Shown: positions 34,825 through 43,756 of the stretch, one piece after another
Layout of the letters: every line of letters starts with the position of its first letter
How positions within the stretch are numbered: position 1 is the stretch's first letter
Assembly (NCBI GenBank): GCA_947474395.1
Contig: CANJID010000003.1
Span: 1 to 64,000 of the forward strand
Length of the DNA stretch: 64,000 nucleotides
Source: Caulobacterales bacterium
GTDB lineage: Bacteria; Pseudomonadota; Alphaproteobacteria; Caulobacterales; Caulobacteraceae
Direction of reading: 5' to 3'
Notes under the pieces: generated by a model
Database searches by the model: none
Seen by the model: the letters and a program-made list of their open reading frames with translations, nothing else
What the model was told of the DNA's origin: nothing
Position numbers and translations under genes: made by a program

Positions 34825-35496
34825 ATGAACGCCCCGGCCGGAAAACCCAACTCCCTGACGAGGTCGGTGTATGAGCAGCTCCGCGCCGACCTGCTTTCGG
34901 GCCACTATCGCCCCGGGGAAAAGCTCCCCGCAGAAGAGCTGCGGCAGCGTTTCCAAATGGGTTCCAGCCCGATCCGCGAGGCGCTGAACCGGCTGCTGGC
35001 CGAGGGCTTCGTCAGCCTGGAGGACCAGAAGGGTTTCCGTGTCGCGCCGATCAGCGTCGAGGAGCTCCAGGAACTGGTCCAGGCGCGCTGCCTGATCGAC
35101 GGCGCGGCGGTCACCGAGAGCATCCGTCGCCGCGACACCGCCTGGGAGGAGGGGCTGGTGCTTGCCCTGCACCGGCTGTCGCGGGTCCGGCGTCGGGTGG
35201 CCGACGAGGCGGACGACGACAATCCGGACTGGGAGCGGCTGCACCGCGCCTTCCATGTGGCGCTGGTCGGCGGCTGCGGCTCCCGCTGGCTCTGCAGGAT
35301 CTCGGAGCAGCTGTTCGACAACGCCGAGCGCTACCGGCTGCTCGTCTCCCGCGACCTGTCCGAACGTAACGAACTCGACGAGCACAAGGCGATCACCCAG
35401 GCCTGTATCGAGGGCCGGGCCGAGGACGCGACAGCCCTGCTGGGCGAGCACTACGGCCGCACCAACCGCATGATCATGGATCAGCTCAACGCGTGA
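34825..35496 (+). CDS. GntR-family regulator, FCD (FadR-like) type
   Basis: 223 residues from ATG 34825. The winged helix is SVYEQLRADLLSGHYRPGEKL, then FQMGSSPIREALNRLLAEGFV. The C-terminal all-helical FCD domain has metal-binding-type residues in WERLHRAFHVALVGGCGSRWL and ELDEHKAITQACIEGRAEDA. FCD regulators commonly sense organic acids and repress adjacent catabolic operons. It is divergent from the E1-ALDH-E2 operon, which is its most likely target. A GTG at 34780 would add 15 residues but has no ribosome site. The 3' end overlaps the convergent MFS gene by 11 bases. Confidence 0.88.
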   Translation: MNAPAGKPNSLTRSVYEQLRADLLSGHYRPGEKLPAEELRQRFQMGSSPIREALNRLLAEGFVSLEDQKGFRVAPISVEELQELVQARCLIDGAAVTESIRRRDTAWEEGLVLALHRLSRVRRRVADEADDDNPDWERLHRAFHVALVGGCGSRWLCRISEQLFDNAERYRLLVSRDLSERNELDEHKAITQACIEGRAEDATALLGEHYGRTNRMIMDQLNA

Positions 35497-36733
35497 CGGC
35501 GGTCCCGTCGAGCTTGCGCGACGCCAGCCAGTTCGCCCCGATCCCGATGACGAAGAAGGGCAAGAGGGCATAGAGGGCGATCCGCAGCGATTCCACCCCG
35601 TATTGTGGCTTGGCCAAGTCGCTGACGAAGCCGACGTAGAGCGGGCCGCAGCCCACCGCCATGAGGTTCAGGACGAACAGTAGCATGGCCGAGGTGGTGG
35701 CGCGGCGGGAGGCCGGCACCAGGTTCTGCACGATGGCGATGGCCGGGGCGAGATAGGTGAAGGTGAGCCCCTGAGGGATGATCAGCAGCAGCACCGAGGT
35801 GCGCCAGTCCTTGGCCGAGACGGCGGCGTAGAACAGGGGCAAGGCGATGACGAAGGCCGCAGCCGGCACCAGCGGGTACCACTTCAGGCTCGACTTCGAG
35901 AGGCGGTCGACCAGCCAGCCGCTCCCGAAGATGCCGCAGCCGACTGAGACGGCGATCAGGGGGCTGTAGTAGGCGCCGACCTCCTGCAGGGTCGCGCCCT
36001 GCACCCGCATCAGGAAGGCGGGGGACCAGGTTTGCAGGCTGTAGCCGACCACGGCCGAGAAGGCGCAGCCGAGGGTGACCAGGACCAGGCGGGGCGACTT
36101 CACGAACAGGGCGAGGGAGGTGAGCAGCGGCGGTTGCGGCTCGGCGGCGTCCGCGTCGAGGCCGCCTCGGGTGGGCTCGCGCACCAGGAAGGGCAGGGCG
36201 AGGGCGATCAGGACGCCGGGGACGGCGAGGCCGATGAAGGCCGCGCGCCAGCCGTAGTGGGCCGCCACGAAGGTGCCGTAGAGCCCCCCCGTCAGGGTGC
36301 CGAGGGGGATGCCCAGCGAATAGAGGCTCATGGCCAGGCCCCGCCGCTGGGCAGGGAAATAATCCGACAGGATGGCGTAGGAGGGCGGCACGCCTCCCGC
36401 CTCGCCGACGCCCACGCCGATGCGCGCCAGGGCCAGGTGCACGAAGTTGCCGGCGAAGCCGCAGGCGGCGGTGAAGAGGCTCCAGACACCGCAGCCTATG
36501 GCCACGATCGTGGTGCGCCGGGTCCGGTCGGCGAGCCAGGCCACGGGGATGCCGAACAGGGTGTAGAAGAGGGCGAACATCAGGCCGGTGACGAGACCGA
36601 GCTGGGTGTCGGTCAGCCCCAGCTCCTTCTTGATCGGCTCGGCCAGGATCGAGACCAACTGCCGGTCGAGGTAGTTGAGGACGTAGACGACGAGCAGGAC
36701 ACCTAAGACGACGTAGGGGTAGATGCGCTTCAC
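35486..36733 (-). CDS. MFS transporter (spinster-like)
   Basis: 415 residues, GTG start at 36733 overlapping the stop of the next upstream MFS gene (GTGA). Twelve membrane helices are apparent. Signatures are LGLVTGLMFALFYTLFGIPVAWLADRTRR and ARIGVGVGEAGGVPPSYAILSDYFP. It is a close relative of the carrier at 18459-19787. Coupling to a second, different MFS gene suggests the two are expressed together, perhaps for import and export of related acids. Substrate unknown. Confidence 0.87.
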   Translation of the reverse strand: MKRIYPYVVLGVLLVVYVLNYLDRQLVSILAEPIKKELGLTDTQLGLVTGLMFALFYTLFGIPVAWLADRTRRTTIVAIGCGVWSLFTAACGFAGNFVHLALARIGVGVGEAGGVPPSYAILSDYFPAQRRGLAMSLYSLGIPLGTLTGGLYGTFVAAHYGWRAAFIGLAVPGVLIALALPFLVREPTRGGLDADAAEPQPPLLTSLALFVKSPRLVLVTLGCAFSAVVGYSLQTWSPAFLMRVQGATLQEVGAYYSPLIAVSVGCGIFGSGWLVDRLSKSSLKWYPLVPAAAFVIALPLFYAAVSAKDWRTSVLLLIIPQGLTFTYLAPAIAIVQNLVPASRRATTSAMLLFVLNLMAVGCGPLYVGFVSDLAKPQYGVESLRIALYALLPFFVIGIGANWLASRKLDGTAVTR

Positions 36734-38010
36734 GGCTGCAGCACCTTGCCCTTGGTCTCGGGGAGCAGGAAGGCGGCGACGGCCATGGTGGCGTAGCCTG
36801 CTGTGGCGAAGATGCCGATGGCGAGGCCCAGCCCCATCCGCTCCGACAGGAAGCCCACCAGCGCCGGGAACAGGGCGCCGATCGCCCGGCCGACGTTGTA
36901 GGTGAAGCCCTGGCCGATGCCGCGCACCCGGGTCGGGAACTGCTCCGCGTAGAAGGCCCCCTGGGCGCTGAACACTCCGGAGGCGAAGAAGCCCAGCGGC
37001 GCGCCGAGGAACAGCATGGCGGTGTTGCCCACCGGGATCATGGTGTAGCCGAGCACCACCACCATTGCGCCGATGGCGAAGAAGAGGAAGGTGCCGCGCC
37101 TTCCGATGCGGTCGGCCAGATAGGCGCCGGTCATGTAGCCGAAGAAGGAGCCGGTGATCAGGACCGCCAGATAGCCGGTGGAGTCCAGGATCGACAGGTG
37201 CCGCTCGGTCCTGAGGAAGGTCGGGATCCAGGTGGTGACGGCCGAATACCCCCCTTGAGCGCCCGTGCCCAGCATGGCGCCGAGGAGGGTGATCTTCAGC
37301 AGCGGGGGCCGGAAGATCTCAAGCACGGAGGGCTTGTCGCCGGCGTCCGACAGCTTCTTCTTGGAGGCGGTGTAGACGTCGGATTCGTCGACGAAGCGGC
37401 GCACGAAGAAGATCAGGATCGCCGGGGCGACGCCGGCGAAGAACAGCACGCGCCAGGCCAGCGCCTCGGGCAGGATCGAGAAGAGGATGCCGGCGAGGAT
37501 CGCGGCGATCCCCCAGCCCACGGCCCAGGAGGCCTGCATGGAGCCGAGCGCCTTGCCCCGGTGCTCGGGGCGGATGGTCTCGGCCAGCAGGACGGCGCCC
37601 GCCGCCCACTCCCCACCGAAGCCCAGGCCCATCAGGGCGCGGGCGGCGAACAGCTGCTCGAAGTTCTGCGCCAGCCCGCAAAGGAAGGTGAAGCCCGCGA
37701 ACCAGGCGATGGCGATCTGCAGGGTCCGGACCCGACCGATCCGGTCCGCCAGCCAGCCGGCGATCCAGCCGCCCACGGCGGACAGCAATAGGGCGGCGGT
37801 GGCGATCTGGCCGGCTTCGCCTCGGCTGATGCCCCAGGTGGCGATCAAGGCGGGGATGACGAAGCTGTAGATCTGGACGTCCATGGCGTCCAAGCCCCAG
37901 CCGCTCATGCACGCCCACAGGGTCCGCTTTTCCTTGCGCTCCAGCTCCCCGTACCAGCCCAATATCGGGCCCCCGGCAGGCTTCGTCGCGGATTTCGTTG
38001 TTTCCGTCAT
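36730..38010 (-). CDS. MFS transporter (aromatic/organic acid:H+ symporter-like)
   Basis: 426 residues from ATG 38010 with AGGGA upstream. Features of the sugar/acid-symporter branch are WACMSGWGLDAMDVQIYSFVIPAL in helix 1, GWLADRIGRVRTLQ in loop 2-3, RALMGLGFGGEWAAGAVLLAE in helix 4-5, and ADRIGRRGTFLFFA in loop 8-9. Acidic residues in helix 1 (DAMD) are typical of proton-coupled aromatic-acid carriers. It is the first gene of a two-carrier operon divergent from the dehydrogenase/COG0523 cluster. Confidence 0.87.
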   Translation of the reverse strand: MTETTKSATKPAGGPILGWYGELERKEKRTLWACMSGWGLDAMDVQIYSFVIPALIATWGISRGEAGQIATAALLLSAVGGWIAGWLADRIGRVRTLQIAIAWFAGFTFLCGLAQNFEQLFAARALMGLGFGGEWAAGAVLLAETIRPEHRGKALGSMQASWAVGWGIAAILAGILFSILPEALAWRVLFFAGVAPAILIFFVRRFVDESDVYTASKKKLSDAGDKPSVLEIFRPPLLKITLLGAMLGTGAQGGYSAVTTWIPTFLRTERHLSILDSTGYLAVLITGSFFGYMTGAYLADRIGRRGTFLFFAIGAMVVVLGYTMIPVGNTAMLFLGAPLGFFASGVFSAQGAFYAEQFPTRVRGIGQGFTYNVGRAIGALFPALVGFLSERMGLGLAIGIFATAGYATMAVAAFLLPETKGKVLQP

Positions 38011-38108
38011 TCCCTGGTCTTTTCTCGATTTCGGACATATTCAACACGGATGCGGCGGGACGCCAATGGCGTCCGCCGGCCCCCCATGCGCTGCGAGCGG
38101 AGAGTGAT

Positions 38109-38981
38109 GTGAAGGTCGGTTTTATCGGTCTGGGCAAGATGGGCGTGGAGATGGCCAAGCGCCTGATCGATGGCGGCCATGAGGTGATGGTCTACAACCG
38201 CACTGCCTCGAAGCTGGAGCCGCTGGTGGCCGCCGGCGCCAAGGCGGCCGGCAGCGTGGCTGAGGCCGCAAAGTTCGGCGGCGTGGTGCTGACCATGCTC
38301 GGCGACGACAAGGCGCTGGAGGCGGTGGGCGCCGAACTCCTGGAGGCCCTGCCCGCGGGCGGCGTCCACGCGGCCATGGGCACCCACAGCCTGGCGTCCG
38401 TGCAGAAGTTCACTGAGGCCCATAAGGCCAAGGGCCAGTCCCTCGTCTCGGCGCCCGTGCTGGGGCGTCCCGACGCCGTGGCGGCGGGCAAGGCCGCCAT
38501 CGTGGCCGCCGGCGCGCCCGAGGCCATGGCCCGCTGCATGCCCCTGTTCGAGAATCTCGCCCGGCGCACCTTCGATGCCGGCGGCGACCCGGCCGGTGCG
38601 GCCACGGTCAAGGTGGCCAACAACTTCCTGCTGGGCTGCGCCATCGAGGCGATGGGCGAGGCCTTCTCCCTGGTCGAGAAGGTCGGCGTCGACCCCAAGG
38701 TCTTCCTCGAGGTGGTGACGGACGGCCTGTTCGCCTCGCCCGCCTACAACGTCTATGGCGGGATCATCGCCAACAAGGCCTACGACAAGGTCGGCTTCGA
38801 GGTGAAGCAGGCGCTGAAGGATCTGGGCCTGGCGATGGCCGCCGGCGAGGCGGCGCACGTTCCCCTGCCGAGCGGCAATGTCTGGCGCGACCGCCTCCTG
38901 GGCGCCCAGGCCAATGGCGACGGGGACAAGGACTGGTCGGTGATGGCGCGCGAGCAGGCCCGGGCGTCCGGCCTGGTCTGA
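38109..38981 (+). CDS. 3-hydroxyisobutyrate dehydrogenase-family NAD(P)-dependent oxidoreductase (copy 1)
   Basis: 290 residues from GTG 38109; the ATG at 38107 is out of frame and meets a stop at once. The N-terminal Rossmann motif is [24 protein letters not shown], with the substrate-binding strand near [15 protein letters not shown] and the catalytic Lys in [19 protein letters not shown]. The length fits beta-hydroxyacid dehydrogenases. It is clearly paralogous to the gene at 41235-42116; both end in [12 protein letters not shown]. The substrate is probably a beta-hydroxy acid. The next gene begins 2 bases after the stop. Confidence 0.88.
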   Translation: MKVGFIGLGKMGVEMAKRLIDGGHEVMVYNRTASKLEPLVAAGAKAAGSVAEAAKFGGVVLTMLGDDKALEAVGAELLEALPAGGVHAAMGTHSLASVQKFTEAHKAKGQSLVSAPVLGRPDAVAAGKAAIVAAGAPEAMARCMPLFENLARRTFDAGGDPAGAATVKVANNFLLGCAIEAMGEAFSLVEKVGVDPKVFLEVVTDGLFASPAYNVYGGIIANKAYDKVGFEVKQALKDLGLAMAAGEAAHVPLPSGNVWRDRLLGAQANGDGDKDWSVMAREQARASGLV

Positions 38982-38983
38982 CC

Positions 38984-40138
38984 ATGGAGCCGGCGGAGGA
39001 CCGTAAGGAAGTCCGCACGCCGGTCACGGTGCTGACGGGCTTCCTGGGCAGCGGCAAGACCACCCTGCTCAACCGCGCCCTGTCGCATCCGTCGATGGCG
39101 CGGACCGTGGTGGTGATCAACGAGTTCGGCGACATCCCCCTGGACCACGCCCTCGCCGCGGCCAGCGACGACAACATCGTGGTGCTGGACAACGGGTGCC
39201 TGTGCTGCACCGTGTTCGGCGACCTGGTCCAGACCCTGAACCGGCTCTACCACGCCCGCGAGCACGGCGAGATTCCAGCCTTCGACCACATGGTGATCGA
39301 GACCTCGGGCCTGGCCGACCCCACCACGGTGCTGCAGGCCTTCCTGTCGGACCCGACGCTGGAGGGGCTCTACTGGGTGGGCTCAGTGATCGTCACGGTG
39401 GACGCGGTGAACGGGCCCGGCACCCTGGATGAGCACGAGGAGGCGGTGCGCCAGGCGGCGCTGGCCGACCATATCCTGATCACCAAGCTGGACATGATGG
39501 AGACGGGCGCCGCCGCGGAGCGCGAGCGGGAGCTTTCGGCGCGCCTTCGCCGGCTGAACCCGGCGGCGGCGATCAGCCGGGTGGATGAGCCGGGCAGGGA
39601 CGCGGTCACCCTCCTGGCCCGACCGGGCTCAGACCCCTCCAAGGGTGGTGCGGGCTTGCGGAACTGGCTGAACACCGACGCCTACGCGGCAGAGACCTGC
39701 GAGGAAGACCACGACCACGCGGATCACGACCACTTCGGTCATCACCAGCACGACAAGGCCATCGCCTCCTTCAGCCTGGTGCGCGAGGAGCCGACGACGC
39801 GCGAAGCGCTGACGCTGCTGCTGTCGACGATCGAGAGGAACCTCGGCCCCAACCTGCTGCGGGTGAAGGGCCTGGTCCACGTGGCGGAGGACCCGGACCG
39901 GCCGGCCGTGATCCAGGGCGCCCAGCACCTCCTGCACAACGCGGTCTGGCTGGACCGGTGGCCGGACGAGGACCGCCGGACGCGGATCGTCTTCATCACC
40001 AAGAACATGCCGCCGCGCGACCTGGAGGAGATGGTCACTCTGCTCGACCGCGTCGCCACCCGCACCGCCGCCGCGCGGGCGCGCGCCGCTGCGAGCCTTG
40101 AGGAAGAGGCTGTCGGCGAGGCCGGTATCAAGGAATAA
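38984..40138 (+). CDS. COG0523 GTPase (CobW/Zn chaperone family)
   Basis: 384 residues from ATG 38984. It has Walker [16 protein letters not shown], the metal-binding CLCC ([13 protein letters not shown]), Walker B-like [14 protein letters not shown], the base motif TKLDMM, and a CobW C-terminal domain. A His/Asp-rich loop ([17 protein letters not shown], about residues 245-261) links the domains and probably binds Zn or Co. These GTPases deliver metal to client enzymes. In this operon the clients could be neighbouring metal-dependent enzymes; candidates elsewhere in the window include the zinc MetE-like proteins. It is tightly spaced after the dehydrogenase gene. Confidence 0.88.
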   Translation: MEPAEDRKEVRTPVTVLTGFLGSGKTTLLNRALSHPSMARTVVVINEFGDIPLDHALAAASDDNIVVLDNGCLCCTVFGDLVQTLNRLYHAREHGEIPAFDHMVIETSGLADPTTVLQAFLSDPTLEGLYWVGSVIVTVDAVNGPGTLDEHEEAVRQAALADHILITKLDMMETGAAAERERELSARLRRLNPAAAISRVDEPGRDAVTLLARPGSDPSKGGAGLRNWLNTDAYAAETCEEDHDHADHDHFGHHQHDKAIASFSLVREEPTTREALTLLLSTIERNLGPNLLRVKGLVHVAEDPDRPAVIQGAQHLLHNAVWLDRWPDEDRRTRIVFITKNMPPRDLEEMVTLLDRVATRTAAARARAAASLEEEAVGEAGIKE

Positions 40139-40185
40139 TCGCATAGCCCCGCAGTCGAAGGGGCAGATTCAGAGGGACGGAAGAG

Positions 40186-41205
40186 ATGCTCAGGACGGCG
40201 ATCGTAGGGCTTGGATGGTGGGGCACGACCCTGGTCGATGCGGTCGCGAACAGCGACCAGATGAAGATGGTCGCCGCCTTCACCCGCTCCAATTCCGACA
40301 AGGACAAGGCGTTCACGACCGAGCGCGGCCTGAAGCTGGTCAACACCTACGAAGCCCTGCTGAACGACCCGGAGATCGACGCCATCATCCTGGCGACCCA
40401 GCCCAAGGGGCACAGGGACCAGGTGGTCGGCGCCGCCAAGGCGGGCAAGCACGTCTTCTGCGAAAAGCCCTTCATGATGAACAGGGCCGAGGCCGTCGAG
40501 GCCGTGAAGGCCTGCGAGGACGCCGGCGTGACGCTCGGCCTCGGCTACAACCGCCGCTTCCATCCGAGCTGGCTCGACCTGAAGCGCCGCATCAAGGACG
40601 GCGAGCTGGGGACCATTCTGCACATGGAATGCACCATGAGCGGCCCCAACGGCCTGTCGCTCTCCACCGACGCCTGGCGCTACAGCCCGGAAGAAGCGCC
40701 CTGCGGCGGCCTCTTCCCCATGGGCGTCCACGCCATCGACGGCTTCATCGACCTGGCGGGCGACGTCGACCAGGTGTTCTGCCAGAGCCTGCACCGGGCC
40801 GTTCCCGGCGACAACGACGACACCACCTCGGTCCTGTTCAAGATGGCGGGGGGCATGTCGGCCTATCTCGGCGTGATGACGGCGACGAGCGGCTCGTTCC
40901 GCTTCCAGGTCTATGGCTCCAAGGGCGTCGCGGCGCTTGGCGGCATGACTCACGTGGTCGGCCAGTCCTCGCACCAGCGCCGGTCGGGCCTGTTCGGCTC
41001 CTATGTGATCAAGCCGCTCAAGGGCGACGCGGAATCCATCGAGGTGCCGGAATTCGACCTCAACAAGGCCGAGCTGGAGGCCTTCGCCACCGCCGCCCTG
41101 GGCGGGCCGGCCTATCCCATCACCCACGCCGACATGATCCAGGCCGTGGCCGCGACCGAGGCCATTGTGGCCTCTGCCCGCACCGGTCAGGCTGTCCGCG
41201 TCTGA
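40186..41205 (+). CDS. Gfo/Idh/MocA-family oxidoreductase
   Basis: 339 residues from ATG 40186 with GAGGGACGG upstream. An N-terminal Rossmann fold (LRTAIVGLGWWGTTLVDAVA) is followed by the family motif EKPFMMNRAEAVEAVKAC, and by the catalytic region MGVHAIDGFIDLAG, with His in the GVHAID position. The family oxidises or reduces sugars and other polyols with NAD(P). It lies between two hydroxyisobutyrate-dehydrogenase paralogues, so three oxidoreductases and a metal chaperone are probably co-expressed. The substrate is not evident. Confidence 0.87.
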   Translation: MLRTAIVGLGWWGTTLVDAVANSDQMKMVAAFTRSNSDKDKAFTTERGLKLVNTYEALLNDPEIDAIILATQPKGHRDQVVGAAKAGKHVFCEKPFMMNRAEAVEAVKACEDAGVTLGLGYNRRFHPSWLDLKRRIKDGELGTILHMECTMSGPNGLSLSTDAWRYSPEEAPCGGLFPMGVHAIDGFIDLAGDVDQVFCQSLHRAVPGDNDDTTSVLFKMAGGMSAYLGVMTATSGSFRFQVYGSKGVAALGGMTHVVGQSSHQRRSGLFGSYVIKPLKGDAESIEVPEFDLNKAELEAFATAALGGPAYPITHADMIQAVAATEAIVASARTGQAVRV

Positions 41206-41234
41206 CGACGGCGCGACGTTAAGAGGGGGCTGGC

Positions 41235-42116
41235 ATGAAGATCGGCTTTGTCGGCCTGGGCCGGATGGGCGGGGGCATGGCCTCCCGCCTGATCTCGGCG
41301 GACCACGAGGTGACCGTATTCGATCCCGTGCCTGCCGCGGCGGCCAAGCTCGGGGAACAGGGCGCGCGGGTCGCCTCAGACCTGGCCGACCTCTGTTTCG
41401 GGCGGGAGCTGGTCATCACCATGCTGCCGAATGACGAGATCCTGGAGGCGGCCGCCACCGGTCCTGGGGGGCTGATCGCGTCCCTGCCTCAGGGCGCCGT
41501 GCACATGGTCAGCGGGACCCACGGCGTCGGGGCCATCGAGCGCCTCGTCGAGGCGCACCGGGCGGCGGGGCAGACCCTGGTCTCCTGCACCGTGCTGGGA
41601 CGTCCCGACCGGGCGGCCGAGGGCAAGCTGGGGCTGATGCCCGCGGGGCCCGCGGCGGCGATCGACGCCATCCGGCCCGCGCTCTCCGTGCTCGGGGAAC
41701 GGCTGTTCGAACTGGGCGAAGACCCGCTTTCCAGCGTGGCGGTGAAGATCGCCAACAACTTCGTCCTGGGGTGCGCCATCGAGGCGATCGGGGAGGGGAT
41801 GGCGCTGGCCCGCCGCTACGGCGCCGACCCCGAGCTCTTCTACGAGGTCCTGACCAGCGGCCTGTTCGACTGCATCGCCTACCGGGCCTACGGCGACGTG
41901 ATCGCCAAGGAGGACTGGGGCCGCGTCGGCGCCACGGCCACCATCGGGCTGAAGGACGCCAAGCTGGCCATGGAGGCGGCGGACCGCAAGTCGGTCCCCC
42001 TGCCGAGCGTGAACGTGTGGCGCGACTACCTGATCTCGGCCATCGGGCGCGGCGAGAAGGACCTCGACTGGTCGGTCATGGCCCGCGAGCAGTTCCGCAG
42101 GTCAGGGATCGAGTAG
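41235..42116 (+). CDS. 3-hydroxyisobutyrate dehydrogenase-family NAD(P)-dependent oxidoreductase (copy 2)
   Basis: 293 residues from ATG 41235 after AGAGGGGG. It has the Rossmann motif IGFVGLGRMGGGMASRLIS, the segment AVHMVSGTHGVGAIERLVEAH and the catalytic Lys in VKIANNFVLGCAIEAIGEGM. It is paralogous to copy 1 over the full length, including LFxxxAYxxYGxxIA and the C-terminal [17 protein letters not shown]. The two copies flank the COG0523 and Gfo/Idh genes, so the cluster may have grown by duplication or may need both enzymes for different stereoisomers. Ends 4 bases before the convergent DoxX-like gene. Confidence 0.88.
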   Translation: MKIGFVGLGRMGGGMASRLISADHEVTVFDPVPAAAAKLGEQGARVASDLADLCFGRELVITMLPNDEILEAAATGPGGLIASLPQGAVHMVSGTHGVGAIERLVEAHRAAGQTLVSCTVLGRPDRAAEGKLGLMPAGPAAAIDAIRPALSVLGERLFELGEDPLSSVAVKIANNFVLGCAIEAIGEGMALARRYGADPELFYEVLTSGLFDCIAYRAYGDVIAKEDWGRVGATATIGLKDAKLAMEAADRKSVPLPSVNVWRDYLISAIGRGEKDLDWSVMAREQFRRSGIE

Positions 42117-42120
42117 GCTT

Positions 42121-42546
42121 TTACTCGGCGGGCGCGGGCGACATGGCCGGGGCGAGTTCCCGGGGCTTGGCCCGCATGGTGAACATGGCCTGGTAGTTCT
42201 TCCAGTAGCTCAGGCAGATGAGCAGGTTGGTGCCGAGCACGACGTAGCCGTGGCCGCCCTTCGAGTGATTGATCACCGCGCCGTAGTAGAAGACGACGAA
42301 CGACACCGGCAGGCCGACCACCATCATGAGCGGGGCGTATATTCCGGTCAGGGCGCTGACCCCGGCCAGCACCTCGATGGCCTTGACCAGGTCGAACAGA
42401 TGGCTGTCGATCAGGGCTATGGTGAAGTCCTTGCTGACCGGGATGCCGCCCAGGGGCTGGGGCCACAGGTAGACGAAGTGGTTCATCCCGTTGGCCACCA
42501 TCCAACTGCCGAAGAGCAGCCGCGAGAACCAGATGAGGTGCTTCAT
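42121..42546 (-). CDS. DoxX-like small membrane protein (third tandem copy)
   Basis: 141 residues from ATG 42546, 8 bases after GAGG. A longer form from GTG 42558 would overlap the previous gene, but alignment with the paralogues supports ATG 42546 (MKHLIWFSRLLFGSWM versus MAYLAWLARLLFGAWM). Four membrane helices are predicted. Shared motifs are NHFVYLWPQPLGG, ALIDSHLFDLVKAIEV and LSYWKNYQAMFTMRAKP. DoxX-fold proteins are quinone- or redox-associated membrane proteins; the role here is unknown. It is co-transcribed with copy 2. Confidence 0.8.
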   Translation of the reverse strand: MKHLIWFSRLLFGSWMVANGMNHFVYLWPQPLGGIPVSKDFTIALIDSHLFDLVKAIEVLAGVSALTGIYAPLMMVVGLPVSFVVFYYGAVINHSKGGHGYVVLGTNLLICLSYWKNYQAMFTMRAKPRELAPAMSPAPAE

Positions 42547-42554
42547 CGCTCGCC

Positions 42555-42983
42555 TCACTCTGCCGGAGCGTGGGACATCGCCGGGGCGAGCTCCCGGGGC
42601 TGGGCCTTGAGCGTGAACATGGCCTTGTAGCTGTTCCAGAAGCCCAGGCAGATGATCAGGTTGGGGCCGAGCACGAAGAGGGCGCCGTGGTGCGTCTTCG
42701 AAAGATCAAGGAACTCGCCGTAGTACCAGACGACGAACGACACCGGCAGGCAGGCGATCGCCCACAGCGGGGCGTAAAGGCCCATCAGGATGCTGAAGCC
42801 GGCGATCACCTCGATCGCCTTGACGGCGATGAACAGGTGACTGTCGATCAGCGCCGCCGTGATCTCCTTGGAGAGGGGATAGCTGCCCATGGGCTGGGGC
42901 CACAGATGGATGAAGTGCATCAGCCCGTTGGTGATCATCCAGGCGCCGAAGAGCAGACGCGCGAGCCACGCAAGGTACGCCAT
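42555..42983 (-). CDS. DoxX-like small membrane protein (second tandem copy)
   Basis: 142 residues from ATG 42983, preceded by AGGGAGG. Four predicted membrane helices, with HFIHLWPQPMGSYPLSKE, ALIDSHLFIAVKAIEVIAGF and LGFWNSYKAMFTLKAQP. It is closely similar to the copies at 42121-42546 and 43113-43553. The 40 bases upstream of its start match those upstream of copy 1 almost perfectly, so the promoter was duplicated with the gene. Its own start codon region then couples to copy 3. Confidence 0.82.
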   Translation of the reverse strand: MAYLAWLARLLFGAWMITNGLMHFIHLWPQPMGSYPLSKEITAALIDSHLFIAVKAIEVIAGFSILMGLYAPLWAIACLPVSFVVWYYGEFLDLSKTHHGALFVLGPNLIICLGFWNSYKAMFTLKAQPRELAPAMSHAPAE

Positions 42984-43038
42984 ACACGCCTCCCTATGTC
43001 CGACAGGCGCATCTGACGCGCGCCTTTAATTAGGCAGG

Positions 43039-43069
43039 TTAGGCGCCACTTGCAGGGATTTGCAAATCC
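43039..43069. promoter_or_regulatory. Candidate operator upstream of DoxX-like copy 2
   Basis: TTAGGCGCC (43039-43047) is followed 19 bases on by the perfect 14-base palindrome GGATTTGCAAATCC (43056-43069). The same two motifs at the same spacing occur upstream of copy 1 (43607-43635), although the DNA between them has diverged. Conservation of motifs against changed surroundings suggests a functional regulator site. Confidence 0.5.
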
Positions 43070-43112
43070 TCAGCCGGCGGGCCGTTCCGTCGCTCGGGAT
43101 TCGAGCAGGCCC

Positions 43113-43553
43113 CTATTCCGCCGGCGCCGCCGGCCTGACCGGCATCAGGCTCCAGCCTTCCGTCCGGGGCTGGGCCCTGAGCGTGAACATCGCCTTGTAG
43201 TTCTTCCAGTAGCCCAGGCAGATGATCAGGTTGCAGACGAATACGATGAGGAGGCCGGTGTGCGTGCGGGAGCCCTCGAGGAACTCGCCGTAGTAGGCGA
43301 CGACGAACGACACCGGCAGGCAGACCAGCATCACCAGCGGCGCGTAGACCCCGGTCAGGATGCTGAACCCGGCGATCACCTCGATCGCCTTGACGCCGAT
43401 GAACAGGTGACTGTCGATCAGGGCGGCCGTGAGCTCCTTGGAGAGCGGCACGCTACCCATGGGCTGGGGCCACAGGTGGATGAAGTGCATGAGGCCGTTG
43501 GAGACCATCCAGGCCCCAAAAAGCAGACGCGCTAACCAGGTGAGGTACGCCAT
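43113..43553 (-). CDS. DoxX-like small membrane protein (first tandem copy)
   Basis: 146 residues from ATG 43553 with AGGGAGG upstream. The core is the same as in the two other copies (HFIHLWPQPMGSVPLSKELT, ALIDSHLFIGVKAIEVIAGF, LGYWKNYKAMFTLRAQP), with a different C-terminal tail (TEGWSLMPVRPAAPAE). Four membrane helices. The final APAE is shared by all three copies. It has its own promoter, duplicated at copy 2. Confidence 0.82.
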   Translation of the reverse strand: MAYLTWLARLLFGAWMVSNGLMHFIHLWPQPMGSVPLSKELTAALIDSHLFIGVKAIEVIAGFSILTGVYAPLVMLVCLPVSFVVAYYGEFLEGSRTHTGLLIVFVCNLIICLGYWKNYKAMFTLRAQPRTEGWSLMPVRPAAPAE

Positions 43554-43606
43554 ACACGCCTCCCTATGTCTGACAGGCGCATCTGACGCGCGCCTTGAAC
43601 CGGTAG

Positions 43607-43635
43607 TTAGGCGCCCGTTGGCCGAATTTGTAAAT
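43607..43635. promoter_or_regulatory. Candidate operator upstream of DoxX-like copy 1
   Basis: TTAGGCGCC (43607-43615) and ATTTGTAAAT (43626-43635) match the TTAGGCGCC and ATTTGCAAAT motifs upstream of copy 2, with 19 bases between motif starts in both places. Confidence 0.45.
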
Positions 43636-43756
43636 GGTCGGCAGGCGCGGTGCGGCTGCGGCGAGAGGTCGAAGCGCCGGCGACTGTCTGAAATGGGTCA
43701 GGAGCTGACATCGGCTCTCGGCCGGGAACCGGACGTGAGCGCGACTAGCCGCTCTT

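Noticed and set aside
43640-43756. Possible remnant between the DoxX promoter and the PQQ dehydrogenase 3' end
   Set aside because: The stretch looks unlike its surroundings, but I could not match it to a known gene or repeat with confidence.
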